DNA of 64,000 nt from Bromus sterilis (taxonomy: Eukaryota; Streptophyta; Magnoliopsida; Poales; Poaceae). Location: assembly GCA_950022295.1 (NCBI GenBank), contig OX465597.1, forward strand, positions 373,953,016 through 374,017,015, read 5' to 3'. The notes under the pieces were generated by a model that saw nothing but the letters and a program-made list of their open reading frames with translations, was not told the DNA's origin and made no database searches. This document shows, one piece after another, positions 12,894 through 24,440 of the stretch (position 1 is the stretch's first letter; the number at the start of each line of letters is the position of its first letter). The translations under genes were made by a program, and so were the position numbers.

Positions 12894-12938
12894 CTTGAGA
12901 TGTGGTGGGGTTAGACATGCCCCTCACCATATCTCAAG
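12894..12938 (+). other. stem-loop about 60 bases after the WRKY gene 1 stop
   Basis: CTTGAGATGTGGTGGGG pairs with the inverse arm CCCCTCACCATATCTCAAG across a loop of about 8 bases, with one or two mismatches or wobbles. It is probably inside the 3' UTR. It could be a transcript structure or a tiny foldback MITE; nothing proves function. Confidence 0.5.
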
Positions 12939-13164
12939 TGAGACTCTAGCTAGGTGGGTGAGTTCACAACTTTTTTTTGCTCACCAATGCATTCTAGAAG
13001 AGTTCTTGATGAGGTCAATCACCCAAATATTTCTCTCTTTAGGGAGAAAGAAAGAGGAGTAATATATACTGTATATCCACTTGTGAAATACAAGATTGTT
13101 AATATAATGCATATATAACGGGTTCTTCCAATTCAACCATAATATGATGAGTTAATATAATGTA

Positions 13165-13690
13165 CTCCCTCTGTTTTTTTACTCTGCATATAAGATTTGT
13201 TTGAAGTCAAACTTCATAAATTTGACCAACTTTATTGAAAATTTTATAAACATTTACAATAAATTATTTCATTTTAAGTCAATCAATTTGGGAAAAAAAG
13301 AAATAAACAAATTATTAAAAACATATAATATGGTTTAGAAAACAATTTTCTAAAATGAAATTATGCAAAAAAACATTTTTAAAAAGATAGAGAAATAATA
13401 AATTTTTAGATATGAGATATATCACACAAAAGTTATTTAAACTTTACCATACTTCATAGTTATAAATTCTTTACCGATTGTAGTAGTTTTTTCAATATTT
13501 GTTTTACTGCAGTTTTATGATTATTATAGTATTCATAAATATATTTCTGTTTCAATCAGCAATGCGATTCTTTGGTTTTCGTTTTCCATTTTCATCACTT
13601 ATTTATTATTTGTCATGCCTAAGTTATCCATGCAGAATTATCAGCATGTCATCTTCAAAGCCACATTGGATGGAGTAAGAGACCAAGTTT
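13165..13690 (+). mobile_element. mariner/Stowaway-type element, degenerate right end
   Basis: TA (13163-13164) is followed by CTCCCTCTGTTTTTTTACTC and then GTTTGAAGTCAAACTT. This is the typical start of Triticeae mariner-derived MITEs. The expected mirror end ACRGAGGGAGTA is only weakly matched by GGATGGAGTA near 13668-13677, so the right boundary is uncertain. Confidence 0.5.
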
Positions 13691-13871
13691 ATACAATATT
13701 AATACTCATCGAACCAAATATTTGGTAACATTGTGGTAGGCCCATATTAGACTTTGGAAGTAGTTGCTAAGAAAATAGTATACTCACCTTCTTAATGAAT
13801 TGATAGATCCTTTTGCAGCTGATTTTTGTCACAAAAGATGGATGACTACTTCGGAGGTACCCCTTGAGAGG

Positions 13872-13892
13872 AGGGGGGGGGTCCCCCCCCCC
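13872..13892. repeat. G-run/C-run palindrome
   Basis: About nine G, one T, then ten C form a perfect short palindrome with no biological assignment. It could be a TE junction or an assembly-sensitive homopolymer. Confidence 0.5.
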
Positions 13893-13935
13893 TTAGTGAG
13901 CGACCGTTTAGCGAGAGAACATTCTTCTAGAATCT

Positions 13936-13938
<3 letters not shown>

Positions 13939-13971
<33 letters not shown>

Positions 13972-13981
13972 TGTGTGTGTA
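13939..13981. repeat. CT/GT microsatellite
   Basis: A (CT)n run is followed directly by a (GT)n run. A potential length-polymorphic marker. Confidence 0.85.
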
Positions 13982-14936
13982 GGAGTACCAGACCACTTTT
14001 ACATCGATTTCTTAACGATTATCTTTTGGTTTTCACTGTCCTTTTTATTTCCTTAGTCTCATTTTTTTGGTTCAAGGCGCTTGCACATGTTTGGCATACA
14101 AAAGTACACATCTATATATATGTATAATGCACACAATAGTATAGGGGCAGTAACACCAATAAACATGAGAAGTGCACACAAACTAAAGTGATAAGTACAT
14201 ACATAAACACTGGAGTGCTCCAATGGAAGCGCACCTGTTAACGCATGAGCCGGAGCCGGATCAGGCTCAGACTCATGTGGTGGCGGATATATGTGCGGTA
14301 TGCACATTTAGGAACACAAAATAATAATAATACATAAACACTGGAAATACAAACAAACACACACTAACGTGGGGACCACACAAATACCAGAACTACACAT
14401 ACATAAACACATGAAGACACACATAACACAGAAACGCGCACTAGCATCAGAAGTACACACTAATTCAAGAAGTACATACGTATATGGAGTTTTATGTTTT
14501 TATATGCTATGATAAATTATTGCTAGATTCATTTTGTGTGGGTGTGTGCCTACGCGTGCGCATGTCTCTGGGGAAAACTATTCCTAGATTCAACACACAT
14601 CTTACTGTAGTAACCAAATCGTTCAACACCACAACTATGGTGTCGTGGGAACTACAACTTTTACAACACGTGAATAACACTTCACTTTCAAAAAAAGTTC
14701 GTCGAATCATATCAGCACAGATCTAGTTAATGTCCTTGGGTCACGTGTGGAATGCATAATTTTGACGCTATTTTCCAAAGACACTTTAGTTTAAAATTTA
14801 ACCCCTAAAAATAGATATATAAAAACCCACCATAAAAAGTACCACCAAAACAACCTAGTGATGACATGATATGTTGAGCATGTGTTGCTCCACATGTGGC
14901 CACATGTGGGATGAGAGGTAACCATGGTAGAAGCAG
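13982..14936. other. intergenic, no recognisable gene
   Basis: AT-rich, with many dispersed ACACA and ACATA motifs. No domain or terminal repeat recognised. Confidence 0.4.
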
Positions 14937-15945
14937 CCTTTAACTAGTGAATACAAAAGATATGTGCTATATAGAGTTATTATGTGTGGAGATAAAAGTA
15001 AGGCCAGTGATAGGCGTCGACCGACCGGTGCTAGTTTGGCGCCGGTCAACTCATACCATCCGATTCCCGCGATCCAACAGTTCAGATTCGCGCGTACCCC
15101 TTCGGATTATATGACTGCAACATTTGCGGTACATTTGCAACTTTTTTAGTATATGGATGCAACATTTTTTATTTTTTGTGTTTTTTGCAGAAAAAATATT
15201 GTGTTAACAAATTTTAGTCATTGGTGGTAGCATTTTTTACTATCGGATGCAACTTTTTTGGTACATGGATGCAACAAAAATTTATTGTGTGCATTTTTTT
15301 TCAATTTTTTCACTATTGCAACAAAAAAATCTGATAAAAAAATTATGTAGCATATTTACCATCAATTCGTCACAGCAAATTTAATCTACGCTGCTTGTAA
15401 CTCTTTTTATAATGGTTGCAACAAAATTCGGGACTCGTCATCACCGATCACACTTCATCTTTTTTGTTGTAGCAAAAATCATTAGTAACATTTTTATATC
15501 ATGCAACAAATGAATGCGCTTAGCACTAAAATACTACTAAATACATCCGTTTAGTAAAAAGTAACATAGATCAATATAATAATATTAGTATAATAATAGT
15601 ACAGATAGTAGGATTTTATACTACGGTTGCAACATTTATCATGCGTCGGATGCAACCAAAGCGGGAAAGTGGATACAAGTGGGCCTTGGACCAACCGGTC
15701 TAAGCTTTGGCCGGTCGGTCGGCCATCATCATTAGCCTAAAAGTAATGCAAACCTGATTGGTCTCGGCCCTTTAACTTGGTGAATACAACAGATATATGC
15801 TATATAGAGTTATTATGTGTGGACATAAAAGTAATGCAAACCTGATTGGTCTCGGCCCTTTAACTTGGTGAATACAACAGATATATGCTATAAAGAGCTA
15901 TTTTGTGGAGATAAAAGTAATGCAAACCTCATTGATCTTCGCTCC
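14937..15945. repeat. 88-bp tandem repeat split by a Mutator-like element
   Basis: Units beginning TAAAAGTAATGCAAACC start at 15738, 15826 and 15912 (periods 88 and 86). A further partial unit ends at 15001 (from about 14937, with GAATACAA...GATATGTGCTATATAGAG). The element at 15002-15737 inserted inside this array and duplicated TAAAAGTAA. Confidence 0.85.
15002..15737. mobile_element. non-autonomous Mutator-like element (736 bp)
   Basis: The left end GGCCAGTGATAGGCG..CGACCGACCGG and the reverse-complemented right end GGCTAATGATGATGG..CCGACCGACCGG match as inverted repeats. A perfect 9-bp duplication TAAAAGTAA flanks it (14993-15001 and 15738-15746), which is diagnostic for Mutator-like elements. 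The interior is AT-rich with recurrent GGATGCAAC/TTGCAAC motifs and no coding capacity. Confidence 0.88.
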
Positions 15946-16014
15946 TCATCGAGAGGGTACAAAATGCACGAATGATATCCATCACTATTTTTTTTTTACT
16001 GTTAATAGTATAAG

Positions 16015-16265
16015 CTCGCGAACTGAGCTTAGCTTAGATGGTTAATTAGATTCCTTGTGATGGAATCGGTTCATCAGATTTGAAGTCCTAGACTTTGTAC
16101 TAATGCTCACATTTTTTTTAATTTATGTTAAGCTTTTGGTGATGTTTATCTAATGAGAGGAGACGATTTCGTTGATTACGAGACATCTGTGATAACTTTA
16201 TTAATTTTAAAATCTTTTGGAGTTGCCCTTAGGTGCATAACGTACAAGCCTAATGACATGATAAT
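16015..16265 (+). mobile_element. degenerate tRNA-derived SINE
   Basis: TAGCTTAGATGG resembles a pol III A box, and ATTTGAAGTCC, about 60 bases on, a B box (consensus GGTTCGANTCC). The following body, with GAGAGGAGACGATTTCGTTGA and GGAGTTGCCCTTAGG, resembles a common Triticeae SINE body, as I recall it. Strongly mutated; the ends are approximate. Confidence 0.6.
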
Positions 16266-17583
16266 CCTAATTATCAATCAGACAACTAAGAAAATAATTA
16301 CTATCAATCAGAAGTATAAAATAGCAAATATTGTGCTATCAATCAGAAGTATAAAAAAATCCTTTATCAAAAAAGAAGAAGCAAATACTGTACTACTACA
16401 AAGCAAGTCAGAGGAAAGATAATGGTGTCTGGTGATGATGATTTGAATCTTGGTGAGGCGGCTAGCTGCCGGGTGGTGGGTTACCTTGTGAGGTATCCAT
16501 GCATGGTGATGGTCGTGATTCGTGGGTCGTGGCTAGCCAAACGAATCCTGGGGAAAATTAAGACGAGCCGCAACAGTGGTGTTGCTTGTGTAACGTCCGC
16601 GGCACAAGAGTGCATTGCGTTGCGTGTTGCAAGGTAGCGAGCGGATCTGCACTACGCCCCGCGCCCTGGCCGGTTGCATTGCATATTTCCCAAGCCGGAG
16701 TACGTGGACGGCTAGCGCATTCCGATCTTGCAGGAAAGTTCAAAGTTCAAAGGTCCTCGCCTAGCGTCACGTGTTGGGTTAGGGTTAACTCTACCGGTTC
16801 TTGAGCCACTACGAGTACATCCCCCAATGGCCACTAGATCCGGCTCTCGACTCTCGACTCCGGCGCGGGAACTTGGGGTCATCGACCCGGGAACCTTCAT
16901 CGAACCTTGCACTACCTATTGGGGGGTATCTTCTTTTTACCAGATAAAGTGCAGCAGAATTTGTTTTTTCTTTAACCGGTAAAAAGGGCTGCATAATTTG
17001 TTTATGGTTGGTGCTCCCTCCCACTAGCCCAATCGCATTATCGTCAGGGGCCAGCAAGGCCCTGCTCCCAATAACCACGTGCGGATTGCTTAGATTACGA
17101 TCTGCCGATGCCCTGTCGCACTGAGAGAACGAGCTTTAACTAATCTCGAGTTGTTTGTTTAGCTTGCCACTTGCACTGATATTTTATGGTTGCGACCCGA
17201 TGTCGATAAGCCAAGGCGAGCCACGAGATTAGAGAAGAGGTTTGGATCTACTAATAATAAAGTAGCGGTTGTCCGTCTCCAACCTCTTGGCCGCATGACC
17301 ACATCTCAGGTTCTCTCCTACCCGACGAGCGGTGTCAGCCTGCCAGTCCTGTCCGTCGAGCCGTCGAGCGGTTTTAGCACGTGCAAATGGTAGCAAGCAG
17401 CCAGGAATCCGTGAGCAATCGCCCCTAGTTGTGCCCTAGCTTGTTGATGATTTGCTCCGCGGGAAGCTCGCCTCGGTTGCTGATGCCTAGTCCGGTTTCC
17501 CTGCCCTCCCTACCGCACATCTGTTCAGGTCGCCCCGCCGGCGAGAAGGCCCATGACAGCACCATGTCGGACGGCGATCGTTC
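16266..17583. other. intergenic, no recognisable gene
   Basis: Moderately GC-rich DNA with several short open frames on both strands. None shows a recognised domain. Confidence 0.4.
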
Positions 17584-17586
17584 TAA

Positions 17587-18914
17587 GAGCATCTCTAGTC
17601 CTTCTCCAACATCTCTAACACCAACTCTTTAAAACTTCTCCCCCACCTATAGTTGTGGCTAATACTCTCTATTCTCTAAGTTTGTTAGCGCTGGTGACTA
17701 TTTGCTGCATTGGCAGCTGTGAACTTGTTGGTCGTCTATGGCTTTATTTATAATGTCGGGAAATAGCCTTTTATCTAAAACAAACAATGATGTGGTAGTA
17801 AGTCATTCAACCTTTGGTCGCATCCTTTCATCAACAGTACAACTGAAATATGATGAATTTACTTAAATTCGGATGGAATTCATTCAAAGTTATTACAATT
17901 CAATAATTAAAATAATCTGAATATAAATTGAACTTAAATTTATGTTTAGTTATCTCCTTTAACAACTCACAAATGCTCAACTAAATCTTTCTTGAGCTGC
18001 TCATGATTTGCACAATATTAACTTTGTTGATGCGTTTGGACAAAGTCATCAAATGTGGTCGAATTCTAAGGTGAAAGTTAAATAGGATCATCCATGTCCT
18101 CGAAGTTCAGATTTTTGGTAGCACCTTCACATTCATCCTCAATGATCAAGTTGCGTGTTCATATAACATGTCATCACCTTTCGCAAGGTCTCTGGATCTC
18201 ATTGTTTTGCAGGTCCTCGAACAACCGTAAATCGAGCTTGGAGCACTCCAAATGCTCTCTTCACATGCTTTCTAGCTCCTTCTTATCTTTTGGCAAAGTA
18301 GTTTTTTCTGACCCATTGGCTGGGAGATGGTCTTAAAGAAGGTCACCCATGGAGGATAGATGTCGTTCACTAGATACTATCTCACGTTGTACTCATGCTC
18401 ACTGATAGTATAATTGCATGGAGGAGCTTGTCCTTTAATCAACCAAGCAAACAATGAAGAACTTTGTAGCATATTGATATCATTGTGGAAAGCATGGAAA
18501 ATCCAAAGGTCTTTGTAGAGCACATGTGCAGTTCTTACACCTCCTATGCATACAATCGAGAGATCCAAGAATACCTGGCCATCCTCTTGCTTCTTACGTT
18601 TTCATGAGCCTTTGGATGTCCGCAGCAGTTGGTTCTCTCAAATATTAATGGCCAAACACCTCCACCACTGTAGTAGAAAATCGCACCATGGTGTCCCCGG
18701 CCACATGTGCTCTCAGACATCCAGAGGTACTCGTCCCACGATTCCGCAGTCGTGCCATATGCAAGTATCTACAATGCAGTCGTGCAATTCTGATAGCCGG
18801 AGAATCCAATTGTCCCCATGGCATCCTTATTCAATATGATATATTCATCGTAGGACCAGACACAATTGTAGAGGCAAAGCAAAGTAATTTTCCACCAGTG
18901 TCAAGTGCCCTTGT
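17587..18914 (-). mobile_element. second PIF/Harbinger element, right part lost
   Basis: TAA (17584-17586) precedes GAGCATCTCTAGTCC, the same terminus type as at 1477, so the element lies on the minus strand with its 3' end at left. The right side stops abruptly at the LTR beginning at 18915, and the expected 5' terminus is absent. Confidence 0.75.
17950..18914 (-). pseudogene. Harbinger transposase pseudogene
   Basis: Minus-strand frames contain GFSGYQNCTTAL, DEYLWMSESTC, then DLWIFHAFHNDINMLQSSSLF and APPCNYTISEHEYN (18377-18500). ILHG and RAFGVLQARF-like blocks follow near 18340-18220. These match the DDE core of Harbinger/ALP1-like transposases in the right order. Stops and frameshifts are frequent, including one at the conserved GYYLADGIYP site, where it reads R-stop-YLVNDIYP. 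The gene is dead. It belongs to the same superfamily as the copy at 1-1150; by eye the two are diverged and not recent duplicates. Confidence 0.8.
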
Positions 18915-19138
18915 TGTTGGAGATATGCCCTAGTGGAAAATAATAAAGCATGTTTATTATCATATTTTATTAGTTCATAATAAGTTTAATACTATGTTAA
19001 AACTTTATTAAGAAGGAACATTAATACATGTGTGATATGTAAACAAACCAAGTCCCTAGTAGCCTCTATTCAACTAGTCTGTTGGTCAACTGATGATCAA
19101 GGTTTTCTGATCATGGCGCATTTATGTATATTGACAAT
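18915..19138 (+). repeat. Angela-type Copia LTR, left piece
   Basis: It starts TGTTGGAGATATGCCC, the hallmark opening of Triticeae Angela/WIS/BARE LTRs. It is cut at 19138 by the CACTA element and resumes at 30616. After removing both insertions the three pieces total about 1.7 kb, close to a full LTR of this type. No internal region is attached, so it is a truncated or solo LTR. Confidence 0.8.
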
Positions 19139-19699
19139 CACTAGTAGAAAAAGGCCTATTTGTCCCGGTTCTAGAGGCTCATTTGTCCCGGTTTAGGAAC
19201 CGGGACTAAAGGGTCGTTACTAATGCCCAAAACCTTTAGTCCCGGTTTGCCGACGAACCGGGACAGACGGACCTCCACGTGGCCGCTGTGGCTTGCCCAG
19301 GCGGGAGGCCTTTTTTTCCCGGTTGGTGCCACCAACTGGGGCCAAAGGACATCCACGCGGCAGCATTCCAGTGGCTGGGTTTTTTTTTGAAAGGGGGCGA
19401 GGGGGTTTAGGGGGTTTTGCAGGGTTAATTTAGGGGTTTCATATATTCTTTTAGCTAGCTAATAAAGAAAGGTGTGTACTCTCCTATCTTCGTGCTTGGT
19501 CCACGCTACGTACTATACGTATAGAGAGAACTCGACACGCTAGCTATTAAGCAAATGAAGAAACCATTAATATAAGTACAGAAGATCGATAATCGTCATG
19601 AACATATATATACAGAGAGAGAAGTGATCGACACTCCTTCCCCGAGAGATTGGCTGAACAACAAGTTTTCGGATATCTATCCCTAGCTAACATATGAAC

Positions 19700-22600
19700 T
19701 CAATTTCCACAACTGAAATTAAGTTCCGAATTGTATTCTCCTTTCTTATCGAGGACGTGCTCAAGAAAGAATCCCGCCAATTCCTCTTGAATTGCTTTTA
19801 TGCGATCTTCTGGTAGAAGTTGTTCCTGAAGCTTCCAAAGCTAATTTGAAGAAGGGGGTCAATACATGCATATTATATGAATGAAACTCAACACAAATTA
19901 AAATTGGGAATATAGTATTACTTACGCACATCAAAATCTTTTTTAGAGTGGCCGCCTTTCTTAGAGAACGTCTCGTTGTAGATGTACTCGCAAATGTAGT
20001 ATCCACAAAGATTAGTCCCTTCTGGTTGATACATCCACTTTACGAGAAATAGAGTTCAATTAATCAAACTGATAATCAAGCATTATAAATGGTATTGATG
20101 AAACGACTAGCTAGAATGAATGGGAGATGCGCAGAACTAGCTATAGTAGTACTTACTTTCGGGTATGAAATTTTCAGTTCCTTCGGCACTACTCTCGGAA
20201 TTGTTTGGGTGAACTGTTTCCAAACCCTGCCATACACAAAGAAAATAATTATTACTTGATATCAGGAAATGAACAAAGTTGCCGATATATGATCGATTGA
20301 ACTTACTTCGTCAGCATTTCAATGATCTCCGCATACTCATTGCGTTCTTTTCGTCTTGAGTCTAAGACGGTTACTACTCCGTTCTCAACATCAATCTCTA
20401 GGAGAACATAGTGGAAGCTGTGCACGCATGAATAACTCATCAATTACATTAATATAACCTCGAGTATTAAGGAAAACCGAATATGCACAAGACAGTATAA
20501 CACTCACTTGAAGTTGTAAGGAAAGAGTATTTTCTGTTTGTTTTGATGTTGAAGCAAAGATTTTAGCAAGTTGGACTCGGGTACTGCGGGTTCATTTTTA
20601 ACCACGAATGGATCAAATATATTTAAGTTAATGAACCCAATATTGTCGATTCCTTTTTCTTGCATTCGACGATCTTCAATCTGCATGCATGATATAGAGG
20701 ATAAATTATTTGTACATGATGAAAGGGCTGAGCTGTATATATATAGAGACTTAATTAAAGAAGTAGTAACTTACAGACAGTAGCAAGTGACGATTACTTT
20801 ATCGATGACCATTGCATTGTAAAGCTGGAATAATTCCTCAAATTGAACAGGCACCAGCTCAATTGCAACGAGGTCGTCCTGATTCTCTTTAACCATAACG
20901 AACAAATTATCCTGACCGCCAGGCGACTTGCAGCAATCTAGGTACCAATTATGGAGTCTTCGCATCATAGTTGTTAGAGGATTACCAGGTTTGACGAGAG
21001 GATACCCGTACCGGTATGTGTATACTTCCTCCATTGATTCAAACTGTATATCAGCGGGCAGGTAATCACCAATTTTAGTACCGGGCGCCATCCCCTCGAC
21101 GTGGACGATATCGTCACTAAACACCTTCAATGGGCTAACGATTGTTTCGCCTGTTCGCCTAGCTGGGGAACGTTTTTAACTTTTTTTTACTGATCTCCTT
21201 TTGTCAGCTGTAGTGGTTCTATTCTTTCGCGCTTCTTTCACTGTCTTTTTAAGAATGCGGACATTGTTGTCATCCAGCGAAGGTGGTGGTGGTCGCATCA
21301 GGTTATCCAAAATGCGCTTCACTATCTCCGGATCTAACATCATCTTGTTCGGAGGTGAATTTTTTTTTCTTATTCAAAAATGCATCTACTTCTCCTTTAA
21401 TGATCTTCGCGTTTTCCTCCACGCTCCTATCGTATGGCCGAGGTTCAAGAGGCTTGATAGATGCTGGACCGTATTTGTGTTTCCTCCCGGCGGCGCTGGA
21501 TGTACCGCTAGACGTCGGAGCAGCGGCGGTTGTCTTTCTTTGTTGCTTATTACGCGCCGGAGCAGCCGGAGCGGGGGGGGGGGGGGGGCAACTCTCTTCT
21601 GCCCTTGCTGACGCGCCGAAGGAGGCGAAGGAGGAGGCGGGTTGATGGGACGCGCCGGCGCAGGCGAAGGAGGTGGAGGAGGAGGCGGGTCGATGGGACG
21701 CGTCGGCGCAGGCGAAGACGCAAGCGGACTGATGGGACGCGCCGGCGCAGACGAAGAAGGAGGCGGAGAAGGAGGCGGTACCTGATGATCACGCGCCGTC
21801 AAGTTCGGAAGCTTGATTAATTCCTTCCGCCATAGACATGTAGTCTTCAGAGCCTGACTCAGGCGAATGTCCCCATCACCGGTAGGGTAGTCAAGCTCGA
21901 GCTCCTCATATCCCTCAACTATTTCATCGGCCATCACAACGGCATAGCCTTGTGGAATCGGACGAGAGTGAAAAGTTCCTCCGCGAGGAGTTAGAACATT
22001 GCCGATAGCCACCTTGGGTGTGAGGTGCGCGAATTTCGCCAGAAGTTGGCAATCTTGAGTCTCTGTGATAGCATCCACGGGGTAGCTGGTGGGGGCCTTC
22101 AAGTCAGGCTGCGCAACAACAAGCTCGGTGGAAGCCATGCTGCTTCTCCGCTGAGATGGCGGGGTAGCTTCGTCAACTCGATGCCTCTCCTCTAGCGCTT
22201 TTACTCTTGCATTCAGTTGCTGCATTTCGTTGAGCTCCTTTTTCCTATTCCTTTCCCGGCTTTTGTAACCGCCTGCGTCGGGAAATCCATACTTCCACGG
22301 AACGGAGCCTGCCGTGCCCCGTGTTCGTCCTGGGTGCTCCGGATTACCGAGGCCGTCTGTGAGCTCGTCGTTCTTTCTGTCGGGAACGAACGTCCCTTTC
22401 GCCGATTTGGCAAAATTTTCCCAAAGCTTTTCTACCTTTGCGTCCAATTTTTTGTTCTTACAAGCGCACTTCCCTGTTTCGGGGTCCAATGATCCCCCAG
22501 CCCCGAAGAACCAAGTCTTTCCACGCTGTGACCAGAACAATGTCTCTGGTGTGATCCCTCTTTCAATCAGGTCCTGCTCAGCCTTCTCCCACGACGGGAT

Positions 22601-23540
22601 GGCTTTGAGGTAGCCACCTGACCCCGTGCGATGGTGAAACTCCTTCTTTGCAGCATTTAGCTTGTTTGTCTCTGACATCTTCTTACTCTTCTCCGATTTC
22701 TTGTGGGCCACAAATGCGTCCCAGTGATCTTTTATCTTCTCATATTGACGGGTGAATATTGGAGTCTCATTTTTGTCGACAAACTTTGTTTTCAAGTCAT
22801 TCTTCCACCTCCTGAATAGTTCTGCCTTCTTCTTAAGAGCATGAGTCTTGATCAATGGCTCTATAACTGGCTTTTCCTGATCCTCCTCTGGTGGTAGGAT
22901 GAAATTTGCCTTCAGCATGTTCCAAAGTTCATCTTTCTGTCTATCGGTGACAAAAGACACTTCAGGGTCTTAGCTCTTCGGCTTATTCCATTGGTGGATG
23001 CTGATCGGGATAAAGTCCCTAACGAGGACCCCACACTGAGCAGCAAATGCGTCCTTGGTCCGACTGGGTTCAATCGGTTCGCCGTCATTCCTGATCCCGG
23101 TGATCGTGAACTTTTAATCCGGGCCCAACCTTTTTTTCGGGCCTCGTCTCCTTACCGAACTTTGGCTCGATCCGGATACGGAGGGCTAGAAAAGAATATG
23201 GAAGAGAGTTAATATATATGTCTACATACCAAAACAATTAATGCGCTCATCAATTCAATTAGCTAGTCTCATCAGCACAGGCTATATATACTAATATATA
23301 TACCTCGCCGGACTTTGCAACAACTCCTTCCTCCGTTCGCTCATCATAGTCGTCATCATGGTCTAGTTCTTCATCCTCGGAGCCTGCTTCACTCTCTCCT
23401 TCCAGACCATCGGTGTCGTTCAGAAACGACAAGGTCACATCACCTTCCTCAATGTCGTCGCCCATCGACGGTCCCGGTCCTTCTTGGATGTCGTCGCCCA
23501 CCGACGGTCCTTTTGCTCCTTCGCGGATGATTTCACCCAT
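19700..23540 (-). pseudogene. CACTA accessory gene with Ulp1-type (C48) protease module, decayed
   Basis: Exons on the minus strand are 23540-23304, 23185-20775, 20680-20508, 20418-20307, 20226-20157, 20037-19930 and 19840-19700, with good splice sites. The first exon is acidic. The long second exon holds a plant CACTA accessory region (VTDRQKDELWNMLKANF, FRRWKNDLK, SYGYLKA-like block) and a Pro-rich repeat (about 21580-21790). The last five exons encode an Ulp1-like fold: His in NFHYVLLEID, Asp in VTVLDSRR, and the Gln/Cys pair in MYQPEGTNLCGYYICEY. Ulp1 enzymes cleave SUMO; TE-borne versions are known in plants but their substrates are unclear. Lesions are two in-frame stops near 23117 and 22972, frameshifts near 21350-21420 and a stop near 21180. 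The protease exons themselves look uninterrupted. Confidence 0.75.
21580..21790 (-). repeat. in-frame Pro-rich tandem repeat
   Basis: Units encode PAPARPI followed by P-rich stretches (APARPISPL, APTRPIDPP, APARPINPP) on the minus strand, with about 55-65 bp per unit. The opposite strand gives a meaningless Arg-rich frame. Confidence 0.75.
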
Positions 23541-23659
23541 AACGTCTTCTTATTCTAATTTTCTTCGACCATCGTCCATAGTTTCTGCAAAATATTACAA
23601 CATATGACACTTAATATACAAACATGAGATAGCTAGCCATGGATTTGGATCGAAAACTT

Positions 23660-24000
23660 CGCACAATGCATCCTCTCTCGACCCGCCTCGGCGTTCCTCG
23701 ACCCTCGGCCCCTCGATGACCCTCGAACCCTCTCTCTGCGACCCCTCGACCCCTCGACGACTCGAGACCTCGATCTCTCGATGATCCTCTCGACCCCTCG
23801 ACGACCCTCGAACCCTCTACGACCCCTCGACGACTCGACCCACGACCTCTCTCGGTGATGACCCTGTCGACCCCTCGAACCCTCTGCGACCCCTCGACGA
23901 CTCGGACCCACGACCCCTCTCGGTGATGACCCTGTCGACCCCTCGATGACTCGACCCACGAACTCTCTCGGTGACCCTCGATCGACCGTCTATGTACCGA
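23660..24000. repeat. CCCTCGAC-type minisatellite
   Basis: Dozens of variants of CCCTCGACGA/CCCTCGAACCCTC occur in tandem, with a higher-order unit containing CTCGACCCACGACC. It lies inside the CACTA element, upstream of its decayed gene. No coding meaning. Confidence 0.8.
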
Positions 24001-24059
24001 CGCGTATAGTTCCCGATCCTCGACCCGCATGGTGATCCTCGACACCCTCTCGTTCTCGA

Positions 24060-24440
24060 TTTTCAAAAAAAGAGGCCTCTTATTTTTTTTCTTCTTCCTC
24101 ATCTTCTTCTCCTTCGTTCCTCTTCTTAATTTTCTTTTCCCCCTCTCCTTCTTTTTCTTTTTCCATCTCTTCCTCTTTTCTTATCCAACACTAGAACATG
24201 TTCACTTAGTAAAATTAAGACTAATTATAAAACAGAAAAAAATAAGATGAACAAAAAAATTATTTTCTATTTTCTTTTTCTCCTCTTTTTTGTCTTCCTC
24301 TATCCCTCTTATTCTTATCTTCTTATTTTTCTTTTTCCCTCTCCTTTTTTCTTTTTCCTTTTTCCTTCCATGTTTTTTCTTTCTCCCCCCCCCCCAACAC
24401 TAGAATATTTTAACTTAGTAAAATTGAGACTTATAAAACA
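24060..24440. repeat. pyrimidine-rich tract pair
   Basis: Two T/C-rich stretches (about 24075-24185 and 24260-24400) are each followed by AACACTAGAA and AACTTAGTAAAATT. This is an imperfect tandem duplication of roughly 210 bp. Confidence 0.65.

Noticed and set aside
16015..16140. A functional tRNA gene
   Set aside because: A- and B-box-like motifs are present but no cloverleaf can be drawn, and a SINE body follows.
21530..21820. Arginine-only frame on the + strand
   Set aside because: It is the antisense shadow of the Pro-rich repeat of the minus-strand CACTA gene.
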